Assembly: GCF_003443735.1 (NCBI RefSeq)
Contig: NZ_CP031969.1
Coordinates: 6,262,001 to 6,326,000, forward strand
Direction: 5' to 3'
From: Streptomyces sp. CC0208
GTDB taxonomy: Bacteria > Actinomycetota > Actinomycetes > Streptomycetales > Streptomycetaceae
Length of the DNA stretch: 64,000 bases
The notes below the pieces were generated by a model, which did not search any database, was not told the origin of the DNA, and was given only the letters and a program-made list of their open reading frames with translations. Made by a program: the position numbers and the translations under genes. Positions 26,060 to 34,149 of the stretch are shown in pieces; position 1 is the stretch's first letter, and every line of letters starts with the position of its first letter.

Positions 26060-27070
26060 TCACGCGTTGAGCTCCGCCAGCACCCGTAGCGACCGACGGT
26101 CCGGGGCCAGCGCCAGCAGGTCCGTCACCGGGCCCTTGCGCCACGACTCCAGCCGCTCGGCGATGCGTTCGCGCGGGCCGACCAGGGAGATCTCGTCGGC
26201 GAACGCGTCCGGCACGGCGAGCACGGCCTCCTCGCGACGGCCTTCGAGGAACAGCCGCTGGATCCGGCGGGCCTCGTCCTCGTATCCCATACGGGCCATC
26301 AGGTCGGCGTGGAAGTTGCGGGCCGCGTGGCCCATTCCGCCGATGTAGAAGCCGAGCATCGTCTTGACGGGCAGCAGCCCCTCGGCCACGTCGTCGCAGA
26401 CCCGCACCTGGGCCATGGGGGCGACGAGGAAGCCCTCCGGTGCCTCGGCGAGCGCGTCCCCGTAGACCTCGGGCCGGTTCGGCGACCAGTACAGCGGCAG
26501 CCAGCCGTCGGCGATCCGGGTGGTCTGGGCGACGTTCTTCGGACCCTCCGCGCCCAGCAGGATCGGCAGATCGGCGCGCAGGGGATGGGTGATCGGCTTC
26601 AGCGCCTTGCCCAGCCCGCTGCCGTCCGGGCCTTGGTAGGGGTGCGAGTGGAAGCGGCCGTTCACCTCCACCGGCGCCGCACGCCTCAGCACCTGCCGTA
26701 CGACGTCGACGTACTCCCGGGTCGCGGTCAGCGGCGACTTGGGGAACGGACGGCCGTACCAGCCCTCGACGACCTGCGGCCCGGACAGTCCGAGGCCGAG
26801 CATGACCCGCCCGCCGGAGAGATGGTCCAGGGTGAGGGCGTGCATGGCGGTCGTGGTCGGCGACCGGGCGGCCATCTGCGCAACGGCCGTGCCCAGCCTG
26901 ATCGTTGACGTCCGTGCCGCGATCCAGGTGAGCGGGGTGAACGCGTCCGAGCCCCACGACTCGGCCGTCCACACCGAGTGATAGCCGAGCCGCTCCGCCT
27001 CCTGGGCCAGCGGGACATGGTCGGGGGAGGGGCCACGGCCCCAGTAACCGAGCGCAAGGCCGAGTCGCAC
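26060..27070 (-). CDS. LLM-class F420-dependent oxidoreductase
   Basis: A 336-aa luciferase-like TIM-barrel oxidoreductase. The start VRLGLALGYWGRGP, the block GYHSVWTAESWGSDAFTPLTWIAA and LSGGRVMLGLGLSGPQVVEGWYG are typical of actinobacterial F420-using members. Strong ribosome site AGGAGG precedes GTG 27070. A perfect CTGAC-N5-GTCAG repeat lies just upstream. As several such enzymes act in lipid or sterol-like catabolism, a link to the KstR-type genes is possible. Substrate unknown. Confidence 0.88.
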   Translation of the reverse strand: MRLGLALGYWGRGPSPDHVPLAQEAERLGYHSVWTAESWGSDAFTPLTWIAARTSTIRLGTAVAQMAARSPTTTAMHALTLDHLSGGRVMLGLGLSGPQVVEGWYGRPFPKSPLTATREYVDVVRQVLRRAAPVEVNGRFHSHPYQGPDGSGLGKALKPITHPLRADLPILLGAEGPKNVAQTTRIADGWLPLYWSPNRPEVYGDALAEAPEGFLVAPMAQVRVCDDVAEGLLPVKTMLGFYIGGMGHAARNFHADLMARMGYEDEARRIQRLFLEGRREEAVLAVPDAFADEISLVGPRERIAERLESWRKGPVTDLLALAPDRRSLRVLAELNA

Positions 27071-27078
27071 GACGCCTC

Positions 27079-27093
27079 CTGACGGTCTGTCAG
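27079..27093. promoter_or_regulatory. CTGAC-N5-GTCAG inverted repeat
   Basis: CTGACGGTCTGTCAG, perfect arms, directly ahead of the ribosome site of the LLM gene. A regulator bound here would block the transcript start or translation. Confidence 0.55.
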
Positions 27094-27123
27094 CTCTGCG
27101 GGACCGCTCGCGAATGTACGGCA

Positions 27124-27155
27124 ACGGCCCCCCGCCCGGAAGGGCGAGGGGCCGT
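27124..27155. terminator. Terminator after the DUF5336-like gene
   Basis: ACGGCCCCCCGCCC, loop GGAA, GGGCGAGGGGCCGT forms a long GC-rich hairpin 19 bases beyond the stop at 27174. Confidence 0.75.
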
Positions 27156-27173
27156 CCTGCGACCTGGAAGGAC

Positions 27174-28028
27174 TCAGCCGCGCTGGATGCCGCTCGTGTC
27201 CTGGAGCACACCGCGGCGGCCGTCCTGCGTCTGGGCGACCAGAGCCGGACCGCGCTGCTCGACCGCCAGGTACCAGGTACCCGGCGCGAGTTCGGCGATC
27301 GGCGTCGGTGAACCGTCCTCCGCGAACAGCGGACGCGGCACCGGCACCGCGAACCAGAACGGCGAGAACTCCGCGGCCGGCGGCTGCGGGGCCTGCGCCT
27401 GCGGCTGCGGCTGCGCGCCGAAGGGCTGCCCCGGCTGCGGCTGACCGCCGTACGGCTGCTGCCCCTGCTGGCCCGGCTGGCCCTGCTGTCCCGGCTGGTG
27501 GGGCTGGGCGCCCGGGTAGCCGTAACCACCGGGCGGCTGGGCACCGTAGGGCTGCGGCTGGGGCGGCTTGGGGGCCGGGACGAGGCCGGCCTGGAGGGCG
27601 GGGACGAGCGGGGTGGCGACGGCGGCCGCGGCCATGACCAGGGTGGCGACGAGAGCGAGGATCAGGCCGATGCCGGCGCTGACGGTGTCCGAGCTGGAGC
27701 CGTAGTCCGCGGCGCTCAGCGGGTCGAAGACGTTGCCGAGCGCGCTCCAGGCGGCGAAGACGGTGAACGCGGTGCCGACCTGGCCGAGGTCGAGGCCCGC
27801 CACCTTGGGGAGTTGGGACAGGCCGTGCGACACGACGACGAGGGCGGCGCCGATGATGCCCGCGAGAACAACCCCCATCACGACCGGACCGCTCGCCCAG
27901 GCGCTGGGGAGGTCGGCGTCGTCGGGGGCTCCGTCGACCGAGTACAGATCAAGGAACGACGCGATGAACAGCAACACCGCTGCACCGATCACCACGCCGT
28001 CGCCTCGAGTGAGGGAGCGGATATTCAC
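27174..28028 (-). CDS. Membrane protein with Pro/Gln-rich region (DUF5336-like)
   Basis: A 284-aa protein. Four hydrophobic segments occupy residues about 10-145, a glycine/proline/glutamine-rich linker follows (PYGAQPPGGYGYPGAQ, QPGQQGQPGQQ), and a compact C-terminal piece reads FWFAVPVPRPLF ... GTWYLAVEQRGPALVAQTQDG. Similar layout is found in DUF5336 proteins of actinobacteria. GTG 28028 follows GAAGGA. Function unknown. Confidence 0.7.
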   Translation of the reverse strand: MNIRSLTRGDGVVIGAAVLLFIASFLDLYSVDGAPDDADLPSAWASGPVVMGVVLAGIIGAALVVVSHGLSQLPKVAGLDLGQVGTAFTVFAAWSALGNVFDPLSAADYGSSSDTVSAGIGLILALVATLVMAAAAVATPLVPALQAGLVPAPKPPQPQPYGAQPPGGYGYPGAQPHQPGQQGQPGQQGQQPYGGQPQPGQPFGAQPQPQAQAPQPPAAEFSPFWFAVPVPRPLFAEDGSPTPIAELAPGTWYLAVEQRGPALVAQTQDGRRGVLQDTSGIQRG

Positions 28029-28111
28029 TTCAAGTCCTTCGTAGGTCGTCTCGTCGTCGGTAGACCCTATCGTCCGGCCGGGCGGATCGTACGACGGGAT
28101 CAGCGCACGGA

Positions 28112-29017
28112 TCACCGCCCGTGCAGGAAACTCACGATTCCTTCAGAGATTCCCTGCGCCGCCTTCTGCCGCCACGCCCCGCTCGTGAGCAGTGCCGCGT
28201 CCTTGCTGTCGCGCATGTTGCCGCATTCGATGAACACCTTGGGAACCTTCGACAGGTTGAGGCCGCCCAGGTCGGTGCGGGTGTCGAGGCCGGTGCCGTG
28301 GCCGATGTAGTTGGAGGGCCTGGTGTTCGTCGCGTGGCGGAAGTCGGTCGCGATCAGTTTGCCGAGTTCCGCGGAGGGGGCGACGATCCGGCGGGTGTCG
28401 GCGATGCCGTGGTGGACGCGGCCGGGGAGGATCACGTGGTAGCCGCGCTGCCCGGCGCCGGCGCCGTCCGCGTGGATCGACACCACCGCGTCGGCCTTCG
28501 CCCGGTTGCCGATCCTGGCCCGCTCGTCCACACAGGGCCCGTAGGGCCGGTCGGCGTCCTGCGTCAGTTTCACCGTCGCGCCCTGCCGCTCCAGCAGGGT
28601 GCGCAGCCGGTGGGCGACGTCGAGGGCGAACTTGGCCTCCGCGTAACCGGAGTTGGTGGACGTCCCCGTCGTGTCGCACTCCTTGCGGTTCGTGCCGATG
28701 TCCACCTTGCGGTTGATCTCGGCCGGGTGCCGGAAGTTGGTGAGGTTGTGCCCGGGGTCGATGACGACGACCTTGCCCCGGAGCGAGCCGAGCGGCTTCT
28801 TGTCCTCGACGGTGGTGGAGGAGACGGTCGGCGGAGCGCTCGCCCGCGGGCTCGCCGCGGCCGCCGTCCCGTTGTTGTCGGCGGCCCCGCTCACCCCCGC
28901 GTACACCAGCCACCCGAGCAGCGCGCCCGGCACGAGCACGGCGAGGGCGACGGCCAGCGGGCGGCGCCGGGGACGGCGGGGCTGGGGGGAACCGAATTCA
29001 GGGCCTGCGTACGACAC
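28112..29017 (-). CDS. N-acetylmuramoyl-L-alanine amidase (Amidase_3)
   Basis: A 301-aa enzyme that cleaves the amide between muramic acid and the stem peptide. One N-terminal membrane helix (LAVALAVLVPGALLGWLVYAG) anchors it outside the cell. The zinc amidase domain starts at KVVVIDPGHN (His ligand), continues with SGYAEAKFALDVA (Glu), VVSIHADGAGAGQRGY (His) and IECGNM (catalytic Glu). All expected residues are present. GTG 29017 is the likely start. It probably acts in wall remodelling; no partner is adjacent. Confidence 0.88.
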   Translation of the reverse strand: MSYAGPEFGSPQPRRPRRRPLAVALAVLVPGALLGWLVYAGVSGAADNNGTAAAASPRASAPPTVSSTTVEDKKPLGSLRGKVVVIDPGHNLTNFRHPAEINRKVDIGTNRKECDTTGTSTNSGYAEAKFALDVAHRLRTLLERQGATVKLTQDADRPYGPCVDERARIGNRAKADAVVSIHADGAGAGQRGYHVILPGRVHHGIADTRRIVAPSAELGKLIATDFRHATNTRPSNYIGHGTGLDTRTDLGGLNLSKVPKVFIECGNMRDSKDAALLTSGAWRQKAAQGISEGIVSFLHGR

Positions 29018-29027
29018 GTCTGCGACT

Positions 29028-29690
29028 CTATCCCCGCTCCCGGGTCCCGGCCCGCGTCCGGCGCAGCACCCGCAGCGAGTCGGTCGCGGAGACCTCCGTG
29101 AAGGCGCCGGAGTCGAGGGCCCGGAGGTAGATCCGGTAGGGCGCCTGACCGGTGAACTCGTCCTCAGGGTCCGGGAACACGTCATGGATGACGAGCAGCC
29201 CGCCCTCGGCCACGTGCGGGGCCCAGCCCTCGTAGTCGGCGTTCGCGTGCTCGTCGGTGTGGCCGCCGTCGATGAAGACCAGCCCGAGCGGAGTTCCCCA
29301 GACCTTCGCGATCTGCGGCGACCGCCCGACCAGAGCGACGACGTGCTCCTCCAGGCCGGCCCGGTACAGCGTCCTGCGGAACTCCGGCAGCGTGTCCATC
29401 ACCCCGAGCTCGGGGTCCACGGTCTCCGGATCGTGGTACTCCCACCCCGGCTGCTGCTCCTCACTGCCCCGGTGGTGATCGAGGGTCAGTGCGACCACGC
29501 CGGCCTCGCGGGCCGCGTCCCCGAGCAGAATCGCGGACCGGCCGCAGTACGTACCCACCTCCAGCAACGGCAGCCCGAGCCGCCCGGCGTCCAGGGCGGC
29601 CTCGTAGAGGGCCAGCCCCTCACCCAGGGGCATGAACCCCTTCGCGCCCTCGAAGGCGGCGAGAATCTCGGGCTTGGGAGCCGCGGCCAT
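29028..29690 (-). CDS. Class I SAM-dependent methyltransferase
   Basis: A 220-aa protein. LLEVGTYCGRSAILLG is motif I, VALTLDHHRGSEE the acidic second strand, LGLVFIDGGHTDEHANADYEGW the O-methyltransferase/CmcI-like metal site, and GGLLVIHDVFPDPED the post motif. ATG 29690 follows GAGGAA. It ends 10 bases before the amidase start on the same strand, so they may be co-transcribed. Substrate unknown. Confidence 0.85.
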   Translation of the reverse strand: MAAAPKPEILAAFEGAKGFMPLGEGLALYEAALDAGRLGLPLLEVGTYCGRSAILLGDAAREAGVVALTLDHHRGSEEQQPGWEYHDPETVDPELGVMDTLPEFRRTLYRAGLEEHVVALVGRSPQIAKVWGTPLGLVFIDGGHTDEHANADYEGWAPHVAEGGLLVIHDVFPDPEDEFTGQAPYRIYLRALDSGAFTEVSATDSLRVLRRTRAGTRERG

Positions 29691-29931
29691 GGGGGGTTCC
29701 TCTCGGTCGTACGGATCGGGCGTGCGGGCGGACGCCGGACGCCCCATGCTGCCGCACGCTCCTTCGCCGAGGGACGGGGGGTGCGGGGGGCGTTCGCCGG
29801 GCGGCCGCATGTCCTGGTCGGCCTGGTCCGTCTCACGGTCGCGCCCGGCGCCGGTCCGAGCAGGGAGTGCCCCCGTGTCCGGCCGCCAACGGGTTCCGCC
29901 GGGCCTACGTCTTCGGGTGCGCCCCGGTACG

Positions 29932-29967
29932 CCACACCCCCGCCCTCGGTGTCGGGCGGGGGTGTGG
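29932..29967. terminator. Terminator after the MFS gene
   Basis: CCACACCCCCGCCC and GGGCGGGGGTGTGG form a perfect 14-bp stem with an 8-base loop, 17 bases beyond the MFS stop. Confidence 0.8.
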
Positions 29968-29983
29968 TTCCGCTGAGCGGTCG

Positions 29984-31723
29984 TCAGGCCGTGACCGTCT
30001 CGGTCTCGCCCGGCAGGGCCAGGTCGAGGGCGATCGCGCGCTCGTCGCCCGCGTGAGTGGCAGAAGAGGCCAGGGGACCGTGACCGGCGGCCCGTGCGGC
30101 GAGCACGTACGCGCCCCCGCTCGGCACCCCGAGTACGTACGTCCCGTCCTCGTCGGAGACCGTCGCCCCCGCCTGCCGGCCGCGCCGGTCGATCAGCGTC
30201 ACCTTGGCCCGGGCGACCGGGGCGCCGGACGCGTCGAGGACTCGGCCGCGGAAGCCCCGCAGGACCTCCTCCGCCCGCGCCAGGTTCGCCTCTTCCTCAC
30301 TGGTCGCCCGAAGCTGCGGCGCCCGGTTCGGCTTCGGCAGGAACAGCGCCATCAGCAGTCCGACGGCCACCGCACCGGTCGCGATGAGGAAGGACACCCG
30401 GAACCCGTGCATGGTCGGAACCGCGACGCCGCCGACGTTGTTCGCCGTGTTCGCCAGCACCATCCCGATCACGGCGCTCGACACGGACGTACCGATGGAG
30501 CGCATCAGCGTGTTGAGGCCGTTCGCCGCACCCGTCTCCGACGCGGGCACCGCGCCGACGATCAAGGCCGGAAGAGAGGAGTACGCGAGACCGATGCCCG
30601 CGCCCAGCACGACCGCGATGACCAGGCTCTGCCAGGCCGCGCTCATGAGGCCCAGGCCCGCGCCGTAGCCGATCGCGATGATCAACATGCCGAGGATGAG
30701 GGTGACCTTGGGGCCGTACTTGGCGGAGAGGCGGGCGTACACCGGTGCCGTGAACATCATCGTCAGGCCCAGCGGGGCGACCAGCAGACCCGCGACGACC
30801 ATCGACTGGCCGAGGCCGTAGCCGGTCGCCTTCGGGAGCTGGAGGAGCTGGGGAAGGACGAGCGAGACGACGTAGAAGGAGACACCGACCATGATCGACG
30901 CCAGGTTGGTGAAGAGGACCGCCGGGCGGGCCGTGGTGCGCAGGTCGACCAGCGGGGCCTTCACCCGCAGCTCCATGACGCCCCACAGGACGAGGACGAC
31001 CGCGGCGGCGGCGAAGAGGCCGAGCGTGGTGCCCGAGGTCCAGCCCCAGTCGCTGCCCTTGGTGATGGGGAGGAGGAAGAGGACCAGGCCCGTGGAGAGG
31101 CCGATCGCGCCCAGGACGTCGAAGGTGCCCTCGGCGCGCGCCGGGGACTCCGGTACGACGAGGAGGGTCAGGAGGATCGAGAGGGCGCCGAGCCCGGCGG
31201 CGCCGTAGAAGAGTGCGTGCCAGTCGGCGTGCTGGGCGATCAGGGCCGCGAGGGGGAGGGCGAGTCCGCCGCCCACGCCGATCGAGGAGCTCATCAGGGC
31301 CATGGCCGAGCCGAGCTTCTCGCGGGGCAGCATGTCGCGCATCAGGCCGATGCCGAGGGGGATCGCGCCCATGGCGAAGCCCTGGAGCGTGCGGCCGGCG
31401 ATCATCGTGAGCAGATCGCTGGTGAGCGCGCTGACCAGGGCGCCCACGACCATCACGGCGAGGCTGAGGATCAGCATGCGGCGCTTGCCGTACAGGTCGC
31501 CGAGGCGGCCCATGATCGGGGTGGCGACGGCGCCCGAGAGCAGGGTGGACGTCAGGACCCAGGTGGCGTTGCTGGGCGCGGTGTCCAGCAGTTGCGGCAG
31601 GTCCTTGATGACCGGGACGAGCAGGGTCTGCATCACCGCGACCACGATGCCCGCGAAGGCGAGCACCGGGACGACAGCGCCGGACGCTCTCCGGGTGGGC
31701 TGGTCGGTCGGCGTGTGCGTCAT
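29984..31723 (-). CDS. MFS transporter (DHA2) with C-terminal carboxypeptidase-regulatory-like domain
   Basis: A 579-aa protein. Residues about 15-480 make a 14-helix drug:H+ antiporter-2 carrier; GRLGDLYGKRRML is the loop 2-3 motif and GRTLQGFAMGAIPLGIGLMRD the helix-5 region. After a charged linker (SEEEANLARAEE) comes a beta-sandwich-like domain of about 85 residues (GRVLDASGAPVARAKVTLIDRRG, DEDGTYVLGVPSGGAYVLAARA), the pattern of carboxypeptidase-regulatory-like domains. With 14 helices the tail should be cytoplasmic, unusual for this domain. Export of a toxic compound is likely. Confidence 0.85.
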   Translation of the reverse strand: MTHTPTDQPTRRASGAVVPVLAFAGIVVAVMQTLLVPVIKDLPQLLDTAPSNATWVLTSTLLSGAVATPIMGRLGDLYGKRRMLILSLAVMVVGALVSALTSDLLTMIAGRTLQGFAMGAIPLGIGLMRDMLPREKLGSAMALMSSSIGVGGGLALPLAALIAQHADWHALFYGAAGLGALSILLTLLVVPESPARAEGTFDVLGAIGLSTGLVLFLLPITKGSDWGWTSGTTLGLFAAAAVVLVLWGVMELRVKAPLVDLRTTARPAVLFTNLASIMVGVSFYVVSLVLPQLLQLPKATGYGLGQSMVVAGLLVAPLGLTMMFTAPVYARLSAKYGPKVTLILGMLIIAIGYGAGLGLMSAAWQSLVIAVVLGAGIGLAYSSLPALIVGAVPASETGAANGLNTLMRSIGTSVSSAVIGMVLANTANNVGGVAVPTMHGFRVSFLIATGAVAVGLLMALFLPKPNRAPQLRATSEEEANLARAEEVLRGFRGRVLDASGAPVARAKVTLIDRRGRQAGATVSDEDGTYVLGVPSGGAYVLAARAAGHGPLASSATHAGDERAIALDLALPGETETVTA

Positions 31724-32073
31724 GTGAGGGAGGCCTCCGGGCCTGGAAGATCGGCTTACGTGTGGCTTGAACTACGTATGCATGGGCAACTATTCCGATG
31801 CTTCGGCGTACTAAGATTTCTTTAGGTTCTCTTGGGGAAGCGGAGCCGGGTGGGGATCGTGACGGGCGTGCTGGAAGCGGCTGAAGTCGCCCACAGACCT
31901 GAACGCCTACTGATCGCCTTCGCCGGGTTCATGCCCTGGCCCCCGCGACCCTGACGATCGTCACGTCGGCCGTCCCCGAGGGCGCCGCGCGGGGCTGAGG
32001 TGATCGTTCTCAAGGTGGTGCTCACCACCTTTGCCTCAGACCTCCCGTGACCGCTGTGGGGAGTACCGCCGTT
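31724..32073. other. 350-base intergenic region with two palindromes
   Basis: Between the MFS start and the DUF5753 regulator's stop. It holds a perfect 12-bp palindrome TGACGATCGTCA (31952-31963) and the hairpin at 32012. A plus-strand stretch from 31859 reads as an open frame of about 30 residues (VTGVLEAAEVAHRPERLLI) that might be a gene scrap. I recognise no complete gene. Confidence 0.4.
32012..32031. terminator. Hairpin after the DUF5753 regulator
   Basis: AAGGTGGTG-CT-CACCACCTT has perfect 9-bp arms. It lies about 40 bases beyond the regulator's stop. A terminator is likely; an operator dyad is possible. Confidence 0.5.
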
Positions 32074-33003
32074 TCAGCCCATCGCCAAGGCCCCAGCGCT
32101 GGAATCCTGAGCCGGGCGAACGCTCTCCTGTACGCAAGGGCGGCTCGCCGCGTCGATGTACGTCTTGGTGACATCGGTGATGAAGTCGCGGCTGCTGTCC
32201 GGGTCGAGCGCCTGGGCCTGGAGGTGGTCGTGCAGCACGCTGTAGTGCCGCACGTCGGAGTGTTTCTCCAGGTAGAGGTCGCTGGTGAACCGTTCCAGGT
32301 ACACCACCGCGCCGGGGGCGTCGGCGAACTTCAGGATGGAGAACTGTCCTGACAGGCCCGGGTGGGCGCCCACGGCGTAGGGGAGGATCTGCACGGTGAT
32401 GTGCGGCTCGGTGCCGAGCGCGTTCAGGTGTTCCAGTTGTTCGCGCATGATGTCGGGACTGCCGATGGCACGGCGCAGTACCGATTCGTCCAGGACGGCC
32501 CACAGGCGCAGCGGGGAGGCCGGGTTGTAGATCCGGTGCTGTCGGCGCAGCCGCACCTTCAGGCGCGTGGCGGCCTGTTCGACAGCGAGCTGGGGGATCG
32601 TTTCCTCGATGATCGCGTGGGCGTAGGCGGGCGTCTGCAGCAGAGCGGGGATCACCATGGGTTCGTACGTGTGGAGGGAGGTGGCGTCCGTCTCCAGGGC
32701 GATGTACACGTTCTGGGGGATGTCGCCGTAGGCGTGCCACCAGCCCTGCTGCCCGGATTCCCTGGCCATCTGCATCAGTGAGTCGACGACCTGCGGGTCC
32801 GTCACGCCGTAGAGCGCGCACAGGTCGCGCACGTCGCGGGGGCTGATGGCGCGGTTGCCGTTCTCCAGGTGACTGATCTTCGGCTGGGAGACCATCAGCC
32901 GCTCGGCAACTTCCGCGCTCTTCAGCCCACTGTCCAGGCGAAGCCGGCGGAGCTCGGCTCCCAGACGGCGCCTCCTGACGGTGGGGTTGCTGTTCGCCGC
33001 CAC
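32074..33003 (-). CDS. XRE-family regulator with DUF5753 domain
   Basis: A 309-aa DNA-binding protein. The N-terminal helix-turn-helix (VAERLMVSQPKISHLENGNRAI) is followed by a DUF5753 ligand-sensor-like domain (YEPMVIPALLQTPAYAHAII, LWAVLDESVLRRAIG, VQILPYAVGAHPGLSGQFSI). Such regulators are numerous in Streptomyces and usually pair with a small DUF397 gene. I see no DUF397 gene beside it. GTG 33003 (or the preceding GTG) follows GGAGG. Confidence 0.88.
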   Translation of the reverse strand: MAANSNPTVRRRRLGAELRRLRLDSGLKSAEVAERLMVSQPKISHLENGNRAISPRDVRDLCALYGVTDPQVVDSLMQMARESGQQGWWHAYGDIPQNVYIALETDATSLHTYEPMVIPALLQTPAYAHAIIEETIPQLAVEQAATRLKVRLRRQHRIYNPASPLRLWAVLDESVLRRAIGSPDIMREQLEHLNALGTEPHITVQILPYAVGAHPGLSGQFSILKFADAPGAVVYLERFTSDLYLEKHSDVRHYSVLHDHLQAQALDPDSSRDFITDVTKTYIDAASRPCVQESVRPAQDSSAGALAMG

Positions 33004-33302
33004 CACGGTGTACCTCCAGCTCCAAGTCATCACGCTGGTCGCAGGTTGCCATGGCGCAGGGGCTGTTGATCACGTGCCATGCCGTCATGTCCGGCAGGCG
33101 GCCAGACGGACTGTGACGTCGGCATTTGCCTCGCGGCCGGACCGCCAGGCGTGATCGTCAACCCCGGCTTTCCAAGATCCCCCTGCAGCGGCAGGCCCGA
33201 TCCGCCGGGTCGAGGGCTCCCCTTACGGCTGGTTCGTGGGCATGGCGCCGATGGGGACGGAGTGCAAGTCGGCGGAGGTGGTCGAGCAGGGCACGGCCGG
33301 CC
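33004..33302. other. Gap between two minus-strand regulators
   Basis: 299 bases with promoter space for the DUF5753 regulator and the tail of the response-regulator transcript. No RNA motif or convincing small gene seen. Confidence 0.4.
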
Positions 33303-33944
33303 TCACAGCCATCCCTGCTGCCGGGCCGCCCGTACCGCCTCCATCCGGTTGCGGGTGCCGGTCTTGCCGATGGCGGAGGAGAGGTAGTTGCGGACGGTGG
33401 ACTCGGAGAGGTGGAGCCTGTCGGCGATGTCGGCCACCGTCGCGCCGTCCGTGGAGGCCCGCAGGACATCGCACTCACGGCCGGTGAGTGGGCTCGGGCC
33501 GGCGCTGAGAGCGGCCGCGGCGAGGGCGGGGTCGATCACTGTCTCGCCGGTCAGCACCCGGCGGATCGAGGCGGCCAGCTCCTCGACGGGACCGTCCTTG
33601 ACGAGGAAACCGGCGGCACCCGCCTCCATCGCCCGGCGCAGGTAACCAGGTCTTCCGAAGGTGGTCAGGATCAACACCCGGCAGTCCGGCGCCTGGTCGC
33701 GCAGGTCGGCGGCGGCGTCCAGACCGCTCATCCCCGGCAGCTCGATGTCGAGCAGTGCCACGTCGGGGCGGTGCGTGAGGACCGCGTCCACGATCACGTC
33801 CCCCGCCGCGACCTGGGCCACGACCTGGATGTCCGGTTCCATCCCGAGCAGCAGCGCGAGTGCCCCGCGCATCATCTGCTGGTCCTCGGCGAGCAACACG
33901 CGGATGGACCTGGCGGGCCGGTGGTCCCGGGGCATCTCGTTCAC
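33303..33944 (-). CDS. NarL/LuxR-type response regulator
   Basis: A 213-aa two-component regulator. The receiver domain starts IRVLLAEDQQMM (acidic pocket), has the phospho-acceptor Asp in ALLDIELPGMSG and the Lys in GFLVKDGPVEE. The C-terminal LuxR helix-turn-helix is LTGRECDVLRASTDGATVADIADRLHLSESTVRNYLS in sense; its core is DRLHLSESTVRNYL. The partner kinase lies about 200 bases upstream on the same strand. Such pairs in Streptomyces usually control an adjacent ABC exporter, here reduced to a remnant. Confidence 0.92.
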   Translation of the reverse strand: MNEMPRDHRPARSIRVLLAEDQQMMRGALALLLGMEPDIQVVAQVAAGDVIVDAVLTHRPDVALLDIELPGMSGLDAAADLRDQAPDCRVLILTTFGRPGYLRRAMEAGAAGFLVKDGPVEELAASIRRVLTGETVIDPALAAAALSAGPSPLTGRECDVLRASTDGATVADIADRLHLSESTVRNYLSSAIGKTGTRNRMEAVRAARQQGWL

Positions 33945-34063
33945 GGCCCAAGGGTAGGGCGCGGGGGCGGGGGTGGAGGAGGTGCGACCGCGTTACGCCG
34001 ACCCGCCTGATCCTTGAGAACTGGATCGTGGACCGGGGGAGCGGAGGAGTGGGCCGCAGGACC

Positions 34064-34090
34064 GGCGGAGTCGGCGGAGTCGGCGGAGTC
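34064..34090. repeat. 9-bp tandem repeat, 3 copies
   Basis: GGCGGAGTC repeated three times plus a partial fourth, in the spacer between kinase and response regulator. One of several 9-bp expansions in this window. Confidence 0.85.
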
Positions 34091-34149
34091 GGCGGACGGG
34101 TCGGCGCGGTGGGCGGGGGGAACGCCGGTGTGGGCGGCTCCGCGCGGTG

